A stretch of 64,000 nt of DNA, from contig NZ_CP144164.1 in NCBI RefSeq assembly GCF_037478005.1, positions 434,001 through 498,000 of the forward strand. Direction: 5' to 3'. Source of the DNA: Alteromonas sp. M12 (GTDB taxonomy: Bacteria > Pseudomonadota > Gammaproteobacteria > Enterobacterales > Alteromonadaceae). The position numbers were made by a program, and so were the translations under genes. Positions 42,531 to 52,409 of this stretch are shown in pieces (the first letter of the stretch is position 1; every line of letters starts with the position of its first letter). The notes under the pieces are model-generated. The model had not been told where the DNA came from. It was given only the letters and a program-made list of their open reading frames with translations, and searched no databases.

Positions 42531-44178
42531 GCAAATTGTACTTCTAGGATTAGCGCTGACACTATTTGGCTGCCAATCGACCTCAGAAACTGGGCCCGCT
42601 CAAAAATCCATGGACCAAGCTATGGAGCAACAAGTTGAAGCGATGCGGGATAAACAAAGCATGCCGCTAGACAATTTACCCGATGCGGTAAGCCAAGCGT
42701 TGTTGCCGGGCCAATCCTTAAGTGAAGATCCACTTTTTGATGAAGAGAAATACGATATTAGTGCTAAGGCCGTCGATGCTGTCAGCTTTTTCGCCGGTTT
42801 GGTTGAAGGTACGCCTTACAGCGTTGCTGTCCACCCTGAGGTGAAAGGTGCCATTTCGTTAAGTTTGAAGCAAGTTTCACTCGAGCAAGTGTTTGAATTG
42901 GTGTCCGATTTATACGGTTATGATGTACAGAAATTCGATCAAATCTTTCGCGTATTTCCTTCTGGCATGCGAACTGAAACCTTTCCTGTTAATTACCTGT
43001 TGATGCAGCGTGATGGTGCAACGCAAACCAGTATTGCCTCTGGTGGGGTAACGCAAAGTGAAAATAACCAAAACTCTAACACCAGTAGCGTCAATAATTT
43101 CAGTGGTAACTCTTCCACGGGCAATAATATTGGTGGTGGCTCAAGTAGTAATAATACGAATGGCACTAATATCAGTACACGAACTGAAACCGATTTTTGG
43201 TCTGAGTTGAAAGAGACTTTACAGTCAATGGTTGGGGTTGAAGAAGGGCGTATGGTAATGGTGACTCCGCAAGCTGGATTAGTTACTGTTCGCGCGATGC
43301 CTGGCGAAATCCGCAGCGTGAAAGAATACTTAAAAGTATCTGAAGAGATCGTAAAACGACAAGTAGTGCTAGAAGCTAGAATCATCGAAGTTTCATTAAG
43401 TGATGAATATCAACAAGGCATTAATTGGAATCAAATCGCCAACAGTAATAGCAGCAGTACACAAGTAAACTTTTCTACTACAGCTGGAAACTTTGGTAAT
43501 CAAATCAGTGCTGCTATCGGTAATGTCACCAGTTTATCGTTTTTAAATGAAGACTTTTCTGGGGTATTAACATTGCTTGAAACCCAAGGTAATGTACAAG
43601 TGTTATCTAGCCCTAGAGTGACAGCAACCAATAACCAAAAAGCGGTCATCAAAGTGGGCGACGATGAATATTTTGTGACCGAAGTGTCTAATCAAAATAC
43701 CATTACCTCAGGCACCACAACGGTCACACCAAATATTGAACTTACTCCTTTCTTCTCAGGTATAGCATTGGACGTTACTCCTCAAATTGATGACAAGGGC
43801 GGCGTATTATTGCATGTTCACCCATCGGTAATCGAAACCGATGAGCAAGAGAAAGTCATCACCTTGAACGAAGAGCGATACGTATTGCCTTTAGCTCAGA
43901 GCAACATTCGCGAATCGGATACGGTGATTCATGCAAATTCTGGTGAGATTGTAGTGATAGGTGGATTGATGCAATCAATAGTCTCCGAATCAGATTCAAA
44001 AACGCCGTTGCTGGGTGATATTCCGTTATTGGGAAATCTATTTAAAAGTAAAAATGATATTGAAACTAAAAAAGAGCTAGTCATTTTACTCAAGCCAACT
44101 GTAGTCGATGCAAATACTTGGAAGCAACAATTAAAGCAAAGTCGCGACCAGATGGCTGATTGGTTATACGTGGAATAA
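42520..44178 (+). CDS. mshL: MSHA outer-membrane secretin MshL
   Basis: Forms the outer-membrane channel through which the pilus passes. The 552-residue lipoprotein has lipobox LFGC near residue 18, periplasmic N-domains (STN-type about 85-150) and a secretin beta-domain in the C-terminal 250 residues, with the signature VVIGGLMQSIVSESDSKTPLLGDIPLLGNLFKS at about residues 480-510. A long Ser/Asn/Gly linker (about 175-220) separates the two parts. An in-frame ATG three codons upstream is an equally possible start. It lies 4 bp before mshM. Confidence 0.93.
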   Translation: MTSKQIVLLGLALTLFGCQSTSETGPAQKSMDQAMEQQVEAMRDKQSMPLDNLPDAVSQALLPGQSLSEDPLFDEEKYDISAKAVDAVSFFAGLVEGTPYSVAVHPEVKGAISLSLKQVSLEQVFELVSDLYGYDVQKFDQIFRVFPSGMRTETFPVNYLLMQRDGATQTSIASGGVTQSENNQNSNTSSVNNFSGNSSTGNNIGGGSSSNNTNGTNISTRTETDFWSELKETLQSMVGVEEGRMVMVTPQAGLVTVRAMPGEIRSVKEYLKVSEEIVKRQVVLEARIIEVSLSDEYQQGINWNQIANSNSSSTQVNFSTTAGNFGNQISAAIGNVTSLSFLNEDFSGVLTLLETQGNVQVLSSPRVTATNNQKAVIKVGDDEYFVTEVSNQNTITSGTTTVTPNIELTPFFSGIALDVTPQIDDKGGVLLHVHPSVIETDEQEKVITLNEERYVLPLAQSNIRESDTVIHANSGEIVVIGGLMQSIVSESDSKTPLLGDIPLLGNLFKSKNDIETKKELVILLKPTVVDANTWKQQLKQSRDQMADWLYVE

Positions 44179-44182
44179 CACT

Positions 44183-45088
44183 ATGTACCTGTACCATTAC
44201 GGTATAAAGGAATTACCGTTCACATTAACGCCTAACACCAGTTACTTCTTTGGCTTACCGAGTCACAAAGAAGCGCTAGCTGTGTTAGTTACTGCGCTTA
44301 AAACCGGCGAAGGTTTTATCAAAGTAACAGGCGAAGTGGGAACCGGAAAAACCTTGATATGCCGTAAGCTGTTAAATGAATTGCCAGGTGATTTTGTTAC
44401 TGCCTACATTCCCAATCCATTTCTAAGCCCTGCTGAACTGCGCAGATCAGTGGCCAGTGAACTTAATGTTGCTTTGACGGATCACTCTGATCAGCAAGAG
44501 TTTACTCACCGTATTCAACAACGCCTCATTCACATACACCAACAAAACAAAGGGGTAGTATTGATTATTGATGAAGCTCAGGCTTTACCAATGGAGAGTA
44601 TTGAAGCGTTAAGGTTAATGACCAACTTAGAGACTGAGTCTAGAAAGTTATTGCAAGTGGTCTTGTTTGGCCAACCTGAATTAGATCAAAAACTAGCGTT
44701 ACCTGAACTACGTCAGCTAAAACAACGTATTACATTCTCATATAATCTACGCTTGATGGATGCTGATCAAGTATTCCAATACGTGCGTCATCGCATGGCT
44801 GTAGCAGGATATAAAGGCCAAGAGTTATTCAGCAAAAAGTGCTGTGAACGCTTGTTTAAGGCCAGTAAAGGAACACCAAGAATTGTCAATGTCTTGTGCC
44901 ATAAAGCATTGATGTTGGCCTACGGTGAAGGCAAAAAAGAAGTATCCCTTGAACACATTCGTTTAGCTATCAACGATACGGAAGCGGCGCTGCTGCCAAA
45001 CAAACATCTACGTCTAATCTTGATTATTGCCGGTTTGATTTTATTAGCGCTAGCGGCAACATTTGCTTATGAAAGTTGGCTGTTATGA
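44183..45088 (+). CDS. mshM: MSHA AAA+ ATPase MshM (ExeA-like)
   Basis: A 301-residue AAA+ ATPase related to ExeA/GspA, thought to help assemble the secretin through peptidoglycan. Walker A is GEVGTGKT (residues 50-57), Walker B is LIIDEAQAL (about 130-138) and a C-terminal TM helix (about 279-297) anchors it in the inner membrane. The FYLGLPSHKEAL-type start (here YFFGLPSHKEAL) is a family marker. It has no peptidoglycan-binding domain after the TM. It overlaps mshN by 4 bp. Confidence 0.92.
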   Translation: MYLYHYGIKELPFTLTPNTSYFFGLPSHKEALAVLVTALKTGEGFIKVTGEVGTGKTLICRKLLNELPGDFVTAYIPNPFLSPAELRRSVASELNVALTDHSDQQEFTHRIQQRLIHIHQQNKGVVLIIDEAQALPMESIEALRLMTNLETESRKLLQVVLFGQPELDQKLALPELRQLKQRITFSYNLRLMDADQVFQYVRHRMAVAGYKGQELFSKKCCERLFKASKGTPRIVNVLCHKALMLAYGEGKKEVSLEHIRLAINDTEAALLPNKHLRLILIIAGLILLALAATFAYESWLL

Positions 45089-46293
45089 GTGTCGTTAATA
45101 AAATGCTACAAGATCTGGAAGAGCGCAAAGCTGAGCCAGAATATTCAGCAGATTATCGCCCTTCAAACGAAAAGAAAAAGACGTTGGCATCCATCTATAT
45201 TTTAATCGCGATATTGATAGTTGCTTTTGCTATTTGGTTGTTTAAAGACAATTTGTTTATGCAAAAGAGCCAGTCGCAAGACGTTGTTGAGATTGCGGCC
45301 GAGACTGAAAAAAATATCCAAGAACAGCCTCTTGAGAAGCAAGATCAGCAAGCAAACGTTGTTCATGACGCAGAGAGATTGATGGATTCAACGAATCCTG
45401 AATTACAGCTTGGCAATCAGTTAGAACAGCTCAATCAACTGGATAATGAAGATGTTATTGAAGGGCAGCTTCAAAGCACTGGTAACCTTCAAGCAAACGT
45501 GCAGGTTGAAGATAATGAATTGCTGCAGTCTGCAAATAATGCAATTGTTCAGCGAGTAGAAGACGATCAGCAAAGTACCCAAATAGAATCTGTGTCGATA
45601 GCCGATGTTGAGCAAAAATTGACAAAAATGAAGTCTGCATCAAAACCGCAGGAGTCTGAGAAATTAGAGAATCTAGACACTGTCGACGGTGTCTTCGAAA
45701 TGAAATCTAGCGACACTGCAATTGATAAAGAACAGTTAAAGCAACAAGTTCAAATCGCCCTTAAACGAGGGGATGATCGAACTGCAATAAACTTACTGGA
45801 GAAACTTGTTGAGGTAACGCCTGAGAATACTACTGCCAGAAAACGATTGGCGTCGATGTTATTTGCTCAGGGGAATCATGACAAAGCTGATAAAACGCTG
45901 CAAAAAGGCATTGATTTATATCCTGGAAATTTAGAACTGCGAATTATGCAGGCGAGATTATACGACCAGCTAAAAAAACCTGTGCAAGGGTTCGAGTTGC
46001 TAATGGCACACACTGTATCTGCTTTTCAAGCGCCCGACTACGTAGCTTATCGAGCAACATTGGCGCAAAAAGCGAATAAGTTTGAACAGGCGAAACTGGA
46101 TTATCAACAGCTAGCTAAAAGCCAGTCAGCGAATGCAAAATGGTGGCTTGGTTTGGCTGTGGTAGAAGAGCGACTAGGTAATATGAGTGAGGCTTTAGAA
46201 GCCTATCGACATGTTAAACAATTATCCCAAATGTCCGTTGAGGTTGAAGAATTTGTTGAGCAAAGAATACGCTATTTGGCAGAGGTTAAATAA
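45085..46293 (+). CDS. mshN: MSHA biogenesis TPR protein MshN
   Basis: A 402-residue inner-membrane protein. The conserved N-terminal SVVNKMLQDLEERK is the family start, one TM helix follows (about 35-55), then a long acidic Gln/Asn-rich stretch (about 60-210) and tetratricopeptide repeats (about 215-400, for example ARKRLASMLFAQGNHDKADKTL). The repeats are likely periplasmic and hold partner proteins. The ATG at 45085 overlaps the mshM stop (ATGA), and the stop overlaps the mshE start (TAATG). Confidence 0.86.
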   Translation: MSVVNKMLQDLEERKAEPEYSADYRPSNEKKKTLASIYILIAILIVAFAIWLFKDNLFMQKSQSQDVVEIAAETEKNIQEQPLEKQDQQANVVHDAERLMDSTNPELQLGNQLEQLNQLDNEDVIEGQLQSTGNLQANVQVEDNELLQSANNAIVQRVEDDQQSTQIESVSIADVEQKLTKMKSASKPQESEKLENLDTVDGVFEMKSSDTAIDKEQLKQQVQIALKRGDDRTAINLLEKLVEVTPENTTARKRLASMLFAQGNHDKADKTLQKGIDLYPGNLELRIMQARLYDQLKKPVQGFELLMAHTVSAFQAPDYVAYRATLAQKANKFEQAKLDYQQLAKSQSANAKWWLGLAVVEERLGNMSEALEAYRHVKQLSQMSVEVEEFVEQRIRYLAEVK

Positions 46294-48074
46294 TGCAGCC
46301 TAAAGCTAAAATACGTCTCGGAGACTTGTTGGTTCAAAACAACATTATAACCGAAGAGCAACTCATGCAAGCGTTGTCAGCTCAGCGTGAGTCCGGTAGA
46401 AAGCTAGGTGCTGTACTGGTTGAGCAAGGGTTTGTTTCTGAACATAACCTACTGACTTTTCTATCCCAGCATTTAAAAGTACCGCTAATAAGCATACCTG
46501 AATACCGGGTGCAGCCTGAAAGTGTGAAGCTACTACCAGAAGTGCAAGCTCGTCGTTATCGTGCCATTGTGTTAGATGACAAAGGCGACCACCTATTGGT
46601 TGGTATGAGTGATCCGGCTGATATTAATGCTGTCGATGCGCTATCTTCGTTACTGACTAAACCGCTAAAGCTGGCGGTGGTTTCCCAAGCTCAATTATTT
46701 GAAGCCTACGATAGCTTTTACCGACGAACAGAAGAGATTGCTTCATTTGCTCAAGAGCTAGCCGAAGAATATCAAAACGAAGATGAGTTTGACTTCGCAA
46801 GTGGCTTAGAATCAGAGCAAGACACCGCAGTTGCTAGGCTGTTACAGTCCATTTTTGAAGATGCGGTGCAGGCTAAAGCGTCGGATATCCACATTGAACC
46901 GGATGAAGGTTTGCTACGGATTCGCCAACGTGTAGATGGCATGTTGCAAGAAACCATTATTAAAGAAAAGAATATCGCCTCGGCACTAGTGCTGCGTTTA
47001 AAATTAATGTCCGGGTTAGATATTTCTGAAAAACGTTTACCCCAAGATGGTAGAACGCAAGTTCGCATCAAAGGCCACACCGTTGATGTTCGTTTGTCGA
47101 CTATGCCGGTGCAAAACGGTGAATCTGTGGTAATGCGTTTACTCGATCAATCGGCTGGACTTTTAACCTTGGAACAGACAGGTATGCCTGGTCCATTGCT
47201 ACGTCGATTGCGGACTTTATTGCAACGCCCCCACGGTATGATTTTGGTTACCGGACCAACCGGATCCGGTAAAACTACCACACTATACGGTGCATTGAGT
47301 GAGCTGAATAAGCCAGATACCAAGATCATCACGGTCGAAGATCCCGTGGAATACCGTTTGCCTAGAATCAATCAGGTTCAAATCAATAACAAAATTGATC
47401 TGACCTTTTCTAACATCTTAAGAACCACCCTTCGTCAAGACCCTGACATTATCATGGTGGGGGAGATGCGTGATGCAGAAACCGTTGAAATTGGCCTGCG
47501 AGGTGCTTTAACAGGTCACTTAGTATTATCTACTTTGCACACTAATGACGCGATAAGCAGTGCCATTCGACTCTTGGATATGGGCGCTCCTGGGTATTTG
47601 GTCGCAAGTTCTTTAAGAGCAATTATTGCGCAACGATTGGTACGACGAATTTGTGATAACTGCCAAATAGAATATACCCCTAATGAAGAAGAAATGTTTT
47701 GGTTGGGGAATATCGATGCCAGTGCTAAAACGGCCACATTTAAAAAAGGGGCTGGTTGCCAAAGCTGCAATCAAAAAGGCTACCGTGGTCGACTTGGGGT
47801 ATTTGAATTGCTTGAGATGACCGAGCCGATGATGGATGCGTTGAAAAACTCAGACACAGTGGCATTCAGTCATGCAGCATTAAATAGTCCTGGATATTCA
47901 CCTTTAGCCAGTGTCGCATTGTCTTATGCCAAATTAGGCTTTACCACTGTAGAGGAAGTGCTCAGGTTGGTGGAAATGGTTGCTGAAAGTGAGGGTATAA
48001 CTCATCAAGACCAAGAACACGACGAAGAACACAAGAGTACAAATAACGAAGGTGAGGTAGATGGCTCAGTTTAA
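46293..48074 (+). CDS. mshE: MSHA pilus extension ATPase MshE
   Basis: The hexameric motor that drives MSHA pilus extension in the cytoplasm. The 593-residue GspE-family ATPase has an N-terminal MshEN domain (residues about 1-145), which in V. cholerae binds cyclic di-GMP through RLGDLLVQNNIIT-type segments (here residues 8-20). It has Walker A GPTGSGKTT (321-329), the Asp and His boxes, Walker B DIIMVGEMRDAET and a four-Cys zinc site (CDNCQ and CQSCN). Cyclic di-GMP control is inferred from the family. It overlaps mshN by 1 bp and mshG by 14 bp. Confidence 0.95.
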   Translation: MQPKAKIRLGDLLVQNNIITEEQLMQALSAQRESGRKLGAVLVEQGFVSEHNLLTFLSQHLKVPLISIPEYRVQPESVKLLPEVQARRYRAIVLDDKGDHLLVGMSDPADINAVDALSSLLTKPLKLAVVSQAQLFEAYDSFYRRTEEIASFAQELAEEYQNEDEFDFASGLESEQDTAVARLLQSIFEDAVQAKASDIHIEPDEGLLRIRQRVDGMLQETIIKEKNIASALVLRLKLMSGLDISEKRLPQDGRTQVRIKGHTVDVRLSTMPVQNGESVVMRLLDQSAGLLTLEQTGMPGPLLRRLRTLLQRPHGMILVTGPTGSGKTTTLYGALSELNKPDTKIITVEDPVEYRLPRINQVQINNKIDLTFSNILRTTLRQDPDIIMVGEMRDAETVEIGLRGALTGHLVLSTLHTNDAISSAIRLLDMGAPGYLVASSLRAIIAQRLVRRICDNCQIEYTPNEEEMFWLGNIDASAKTATFKKGAGCQSCNQKGYRGRLGVFELLEMTEPMMDALKNSDTVAFSHAALNSPGYSPLASVALSYAKLGFTTVEEVLRLVEMVAESEGITHQDQEHDEEHKSTNNEGEVDGSV

Positions 48075-49290
48075 TTACACTGGACGGGCATCTAATGGTG
48101 AGTTAACCAGCGGCCTAATTGAAGCTGTAGATCAGTCTACCGCTGCAAAAATATTGCTTGGTCGCAACGTAACTCCGCTAAATATTTATGAAAGTACCGA
48201 GCAAAGTGGTACTAAAAAACAAAATAATGAAATTAACTTTTTCACCCCTAAAGTTAGTTTAGAAGATTTAGTTATTTTTTCCCGCCAAATGTATTCGCTT
48301 ACTCGTGCGGGGATACCCATATTGCGTGCGGTAAATGGGTTAGCAGATTCAACTAATTCGAAGCGCATGGAAATGGCGTTGAAAGACGTTGTTGAGCAAT
48401 TGGAACGTGGACGGACGCTGTCATCTGCGTTGCATCAGCATCCTGAAATATTTAATCAATTATTTGTTTCAGTTGTCCATGTGGGGGAAAACACCGGTAA
48501 ATTGGACGATGCATTTTTACAGCTATCCGATTATTTAATTCGCGAGCAAGAAACTCGTAAACAAATTAAATCAGCAATGCGTTATCCCTTTTTCGTGGTT
48601 CTCGCATTAATTGCCGCTTTAATTGTAATGAACATCTTTGTCATTCCCGTATTTGCCGACATGTTTAAAAAGTTCGACGCAGAGCTTCCATTGATGACTC
48701 GATTTTTGATCGGCATGTCGGATATGTTTTTAACTAAATGGCCGTTTATGTTACTTGTCATCGGTGGCGTGATTTATGCGATTAGACGGTATTTAAACAC
48801 CGATGTCGGACGCTACAAATGGGATAAGCGCAAGTTGAATTTACCGGTCATTGGCGGTGTTCTAGAACGTACTTTGTTAGGACGTTTTGCGCGTAGTTTC
48901 TCGATGATGTTGGTGTCTGGTGTTCCTCTTACTGCAGCGCTAAATTTAGTTGCTGATGCGGTTGATAATCGCTATATGTCAGAAAGAATCTTGAATATGC
49001 GGCGCAGTATCGAAAAGGGTGAAAGTTTATCTCGAGTGGCCCATTCAAGTGAATTGTTTACGCCTTTGGTTATGCAAATGATAACCGTTGGCGAAGAAAC
49101 CGGACGGGTTGACGAGCTGCTAGCTGAGGTAGCTGACTATTACGAACGCGAAGTAGATTATGATTTAAAGAGCTTAACGTCTAAAATTGAACCTATATTA
49201 ATCGTAATTGTGGCGGTAATGGTGCTAATTCTAGCTTTAGGTATCTTTACCCCAATGTGGGAAATGATGGGGGCGTATAAAGGCAGATAG
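48061..49290 (+). CDS. mshG: MSHA inner-membrane platform protein MshG (GspF/PilC-like)
   Basis: The polytopic platform that couples the motor to pilin assembly. The 409-residue protein has two GspF domains (about 70-195 and 270-395), each with a GIPILRAV- or GVPLTAAL-like helix-turn-helix segment. Three TM helices lie at about 175-197, 220-240 and 378-400. The signature MQMITVGEETGRVDELL is visible. The start overlaps the mshE 3' end. Confidence 0.94.
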   Translation: MAQFNYTGRASNGELTSGLIEAVDQSTAAKILLGRNVTPLNIYESTEQSGTKKQNNEINFFTPKVSLEDLVIFSRQMYSLTRAGIPILRAVNGLADSTNSKRMEMALKDVVEQLERGRTLSSALHQHPEIFNQLFVSVVHVGENTGKLDDAFLQLSDYLIREQETRKQIKSAMRYPFFVVLALIAALIVMNIFVIPVFADMFKKFDAELPLMTRFLIGMSDMFLTKWPFMLLVIGGVIYAIRRYLNTDVGRYKWDKRKLNLPVIGGVLERTLLGRFARSFSMMLVSGVPLTAALNLVADAVDNRYMSERILNMRRSIEKGESLSRVAHSSELFTPLVMQMITVGEETGRVDELLAEVADYYEREVDYDLKSLTSKIEPILIVIVAVMVLILALGIFTPMWEMMGAYKGR

Positions 49291-49320
49291 TTAGCCCAAA
49301 GCGCGTAATTAGGAAAGAAA

Positions 49321-49851
49321 TTGGATAAAAATCAGGCGGGACAAGAAAGTAGCAGCCAACTATTCGGCAAAATTGTTGTGTTAATAGTGTTTATTACTAT
49401 TCTCACTAGTTTTGTGCTGTACTTTAATAATAGTTCGCCTGACATGAAATACATTGCAATGGAAAACTTACAACAACGTTTTTCACAAAGTGTGACTAAC
49501 TCACATTGGCAATGGCAGGCCGAAGGTCGCCCGAGAATTATCGTGTTGGTGCATTATGAGTCGCAGCCTGATAACGATAACCAAGCGGTAGAAAAAGATA
49601 GGCGACCGATTGAAATGGGTTTAAATGGCTACCCTAAAGCAACACCTAGCACTGAAGGTTGTGGCAAGTTATGGCAAACCATTCTCAATGTTTCTATGAG
49701 TGTGGAAGGGTTTAAGGTATATGCAGAGTATTTTTCGGATACGGATCCTGAAGATGCCGTAGATGATGCAAAATGCCGTTTTAGATTATCCGTTGGACCA
49801 TATTTTGAATATCAGTTAGCAACGGGACAAGTGAGCGCCTTAAAAAGTTAA
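49321..49851 (+). CDS. mshF: MSHA biogenesis protein MshF
   Basis: A 176-residue bitopic protein: a polar N terminus, one TM helix (about 17-36, IVVLIVFITILTSFVLYF) and a periplasmic domain with two Cys (EGCGKLW and DAKCRFR). MshF is poorly characterised; this call rests on position between mshG and the pilin genes and on layout. The start is a TTG at 49321 with AGGAAAG a few bases upstream; no ATG would preserve the TM segment. Confidence 0.75.
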   Translation: MDKNQAGQESSSQLFGKIVVLIVFITILTSFVLYFNNSSPDMKYIAMENLQQRFSQSVTNSHWQWQAEGRPRIIVLVHYESQPDNDNQAVEKDRRPIEMGLNGYPKATPSTEGCGKLWQTILNVSMSVEGFKVYAEYFSDTDPEDAVDDAKCRFRLSVGPYFEYQLATGQVSALKS

Positions 49852-49964
49852 CGATAAATGAAACTTGGGCTCGGGAAAATTAACGTAAATACAATAATTT
49901 ACGAAAATAAATTGTGACAAACTAATTATATAAATTAATAATAGGTACTAAATGGAGGTCAATT

Positions 49965-50606
49965 ATGAATTTTTCAAATAATACCTCTAATCAGCTAAAA
50001 GGTGGGTTAATCATGCAAACTAAACAACGAGGTTTTACCCTCATCGAACTGGTCGTAGTGGTCATAGTATTGGGGTTGCTTGCAGCTACCGCATTGCCAC
50101 GAATGTTAGATATCACTAAAGACGCTGAAGATGCGACTGTTGAAGGCGTGGCCGGTGGTTTTGCGACAGGTGTTGGTTTAGTCAGAGCTGCTTGGGAATT
50201 AGAGGGACGCCCAGAGGAAAATTTTGGTACAAATAGTACTTCTGTGGTGATTGATGGTGTGCAAGTCGGAATTGACAAAGATACAGGCTACCCCACTGGA
50301 CAACTCAGTAATGACTCTAGTAGTGAAGATGACAATATTAATAACTTAGATTGTGAAAGTACGTTTAATTTGATTATGCAAAGTGCACCTACAATCTCTT
50401 CAGATTGGAATGATCTGCCTTTTGAAGACTATCGTTATTTCACTAATTCGAGTGACGGACAAGGTTCTGGTGGTAACGACTTATGTTTCTACTACCTGAC
50501 TCAAACGATTAAGAATTTAACGGTAGAACCGACTGATAGAAATTCAGGTAACGGTTTTATATACGACCCTAGAATTGGACAAGTCGTTGTTTTTAGTAAC
50601 AATTAA
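49965..50606 (+). CDS. mshB: MSHA minor prepilin MshB
   Basis: A type IV prepilin-like protein with the GFTLIELVVVVIVLGLLA cleavage and helix motif starting at about residue 23. The main start is the ATG at 49965, preceded by a strong GGAGGT at 5 bp, giving a 22-residue leader; MshA and MshB leaders in vibrios are also long. An internal ATG at 50013 with AAGGTGG upstream would give a 6-residue leader. The globular part has two Cys (NLDCEST and NDLCFYY). It lies just before the major pilin gene mshA. Confidence 0.87.
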   Translation: MNFSNNTSNQLKGGLIMQTKQRGFTLIELVVVVIVLGLLAATALPRMLDITKDAEDATVEGVAGGFATGVGLVRAAWELEGRPEENFGTNSTSVVIDGVQVGIDKDTGYPTGQLSNDSSSEDDNINNLDCESTFNLIMQSAPTISSDWNDLPFEDYRYFTNSSDGQGSGGNDLCFYYLTQTIKNLTVEPTDRNSGNGFIYDPRIGQVVVFSNN

Positions 50607-50728
50607 ACTAAAGTCTAGTAACCAACAATAAATAACCATGTATAGTTAAACATACTTATATTAGCTATATCGTTGTTTAAAACAGATTGAAATTTTGACA
50701 TTATAGAATTTAAAATGAGGATACTACC

Positions 50729-51241
50729 ATGCAACAACAACGCGGATTTACATTAATAGAATTGATCATAGTCATTGTGATCTTAGGTATCTTGGCTGTG
50801 ACTGCCGCACCAAGATTTATTGACTTAAGCAGTGATGCTACCGCATCTACTCTCAAGGGAGTGAAAGCGGCTATGCAAAGTGGCGCACAACTGGTTTATG
50901 CTAAATCAGCGATCGCTGGTCAGCAAACTGTTGCCAATGCTGGTGATGATACGTCAGAAGTATCTGTCAGTGGTGTTGATGTTCAAACTGACTTTGGTTA
51001 CCCAGATGCTGAGTTGATGACAGAAGCAATGCTAGCCGGTTGGGTACAGTTGGATATTGGTACTGACTTTAACTTTGTGGTTGGCGACGGTGATGCAGAT
51101 ACTCCTGCTGCTGGTACTTTCGGTATTGCACCTGGTGCAGATGCTCCAGATTATGCAACTGATGAATGTCATGTTATCTACACTGATGCTGAAAACGCAA
51201 ATAGCGCACCTGTTATTACAGTAGTCGATACTGGTTGTTAA
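50729..51241 (+). CDS. mshA: MSHA major pilin MshA
   Basis: The major subunit of the MSHA pilus, used for surface attachment. The 170-residue prepilin has a 6-residue leader MQQQRG and the processing site GFTLIELIIVIVILGILA. A globular domain ends in a disulfide loop typical of MshA (TDECHV ... DTGC at the very C terminus). The chain is rich in Asp, Ala and Gly. The ATG follows ATGAGG. The 122-bp upstream gap probably holds its own strong promoter, but no unambiguous hexamers were found. Confidence 0.93.
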   Translation: MQQQRGFTLIELIIVIVILGILAVTAAPRFIDLSSDATASTLKGVKAAMQSGAQLVYAKSAIAGQQTVANAGDDTSEVSVSGVDVQTDFGYPDAELMTEAMLAGWVQLDIGTDFNFVVGDGDADTPAAGTFGIAPGADAPDYATDECHVIYTDAENANSAPVITVVDTGC

Positions 51242-51283
51242 TCAGCAAAGCCAAGTAAAACTGGTTTTTGCAGATGAATAACG

Positions 51284-51817
51284 GTGAGAACTTCATCAAA
51301 TATTAGAAGTGCAATTGGCTTCACAATAGTGGAGCTGGTTGTGGTGATTATTATACTTGGTATTCTTACCGTAGTCGTAGCTCCTCGCTTCCAAACTGGC
51401 GGGGGCTTGGCTGAATACACCTACCAAGCGCGACTCATTTCTTCTTTGCGCACTATGCAACAACGTGCAATGAACGATACTCGCGACAGTTATTGCTTCC
51501 AAGTAAACGTGTTTACAGGAGCAAACTCTTCTTTCGGTCCCCCTACACTTGTTTATAAAAACAGCAGCAGAGCACTTTCTTGTGCGACGACTATAGATAC
51601 CTCCGAAGACGCTGCGTATGTTGTCGCTAATATAGACGAGATGGATGCTGATAATGTAACTATCACTAGTGGTGGCGGTAGCATACTGTTTAACCGATTT
51701 GGTTGCGCAAACAATGGCAGTGGTTTTTGTGCTAACGATATTGAAGTAGTCTTACAGGGCGAAAGTGCGGTGTCGGTATGCATTGAATCACAGGGGTATA
51801 TACATGCCTGTGAATAG
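51284..51817 (+). CDS. mshC: MSHA minor prepilin MshC
   Basis: A 177-residue minor prepilin with a GTG start and a 12-residue leader before GFTIVELVVVIIILGILTVV. The globular part has several Cys (SYCFQ, LSCAT, GCANN, GFCAN) and a C-terminal VSVCIESQGYIHACE segment. Minor pilins prime pilus assembly at the tip. It lies 42 bp after mshA and overlaps mshD by 14 bp. Confidence 0.85.
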   Translation: MRTSSNIRSAIGFTIVELVVVIIILGILTVVVAPRFQTGGGLAEYTYQARLISSLRTMQQRAMNDTRDSYCFQVNVFTGANSSFGPPTLVYKNSSRALSCATTIDTSEDAAYVVANIDEMDADNVTITSGGGSILFNRFGCANNGSGFCANDIEVVLQGESAVSVCIESQGYIHACE

Positions 51818-52409
51818 TGCTAAAACTCAAACGGGGTTTACCTTAATTGAACTGATTATCGGGATTGTGATTTTTGCTATTGCTTTGACCTTTATTACCA
51901 GTTTGATATTTCCCCAAGCCCGCAAAAGTGTTGATCCTATAATGCAAGTGCGGGCCACAGAGCTGGCTAATACGCTTATTCGAGAAATTACTGCAAAAGC
52001 TTATGACGAAAATAGTCAGAACAATACTCGTTGCAACGATGACTTAAATGATGATGGTGATTTTGATGATGCCGGTGAGTCTGCTTGCACTGCGATAGGC
52101 AACTTTGGCCCTGATAGCTCAGAGTTTCGGAGTTATCCCGATTCAAATTTCGATGATGTAGATGATTATCATGGTTTGCAGCAAGGAGCTGGTTATTCCG
52201 ATGCAATTATCCGTAATTCATTAGGTGAAATACTGTTAGTGAATGGCAAAAACTTATATGCAGGGTTCAGTGTATCGGTATTGGTCACTTACGACGGAGA
52301 TATGGATGGCATTGCAGATAATGATCAGTCATCCAAGCTGATTTTAGTTAATGTGACTACACCAAGTGGTGAAACTCTCCAGTTTTCGACGTATCGGAGT
52401 AATTATTAA
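51804..52409 (+). CDS. mshD: MSHA minor prepilin MshD
   Basis: A 201-residue minor prepilin with leader MPVNSAKTQTG and the motif FTLIELIIGIVIFAIAL. It carries a distinctive Asp/Asn-rich loop (CNDDLNDDGDFDDAGESAC), a possible disulfide-closed calcium-binding loop. The ATG at 51804 follows AGGGG and is preferred over a start 13 codons upstream. Its stop overlaps the mshO start (TAATG). Confidence 0.86.
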   Translation: MPVNSAKTQTGFTLIELIIGIVIFAIALTFITSLIFPQARKSVDPIMQVRATELANTLIREITAKAYDENSQNNTRCNDDLNDDGDFDDAGESACTAIGNFGPDSSEFRSYPDSNFDDVDDYHGLQQGAGYSDAIIRNSLGEILLVNGKNLYAGFSVSVLVTYDGDMDGIADNDQSSKLILVNVTTPSGETLQFSTYRSNY

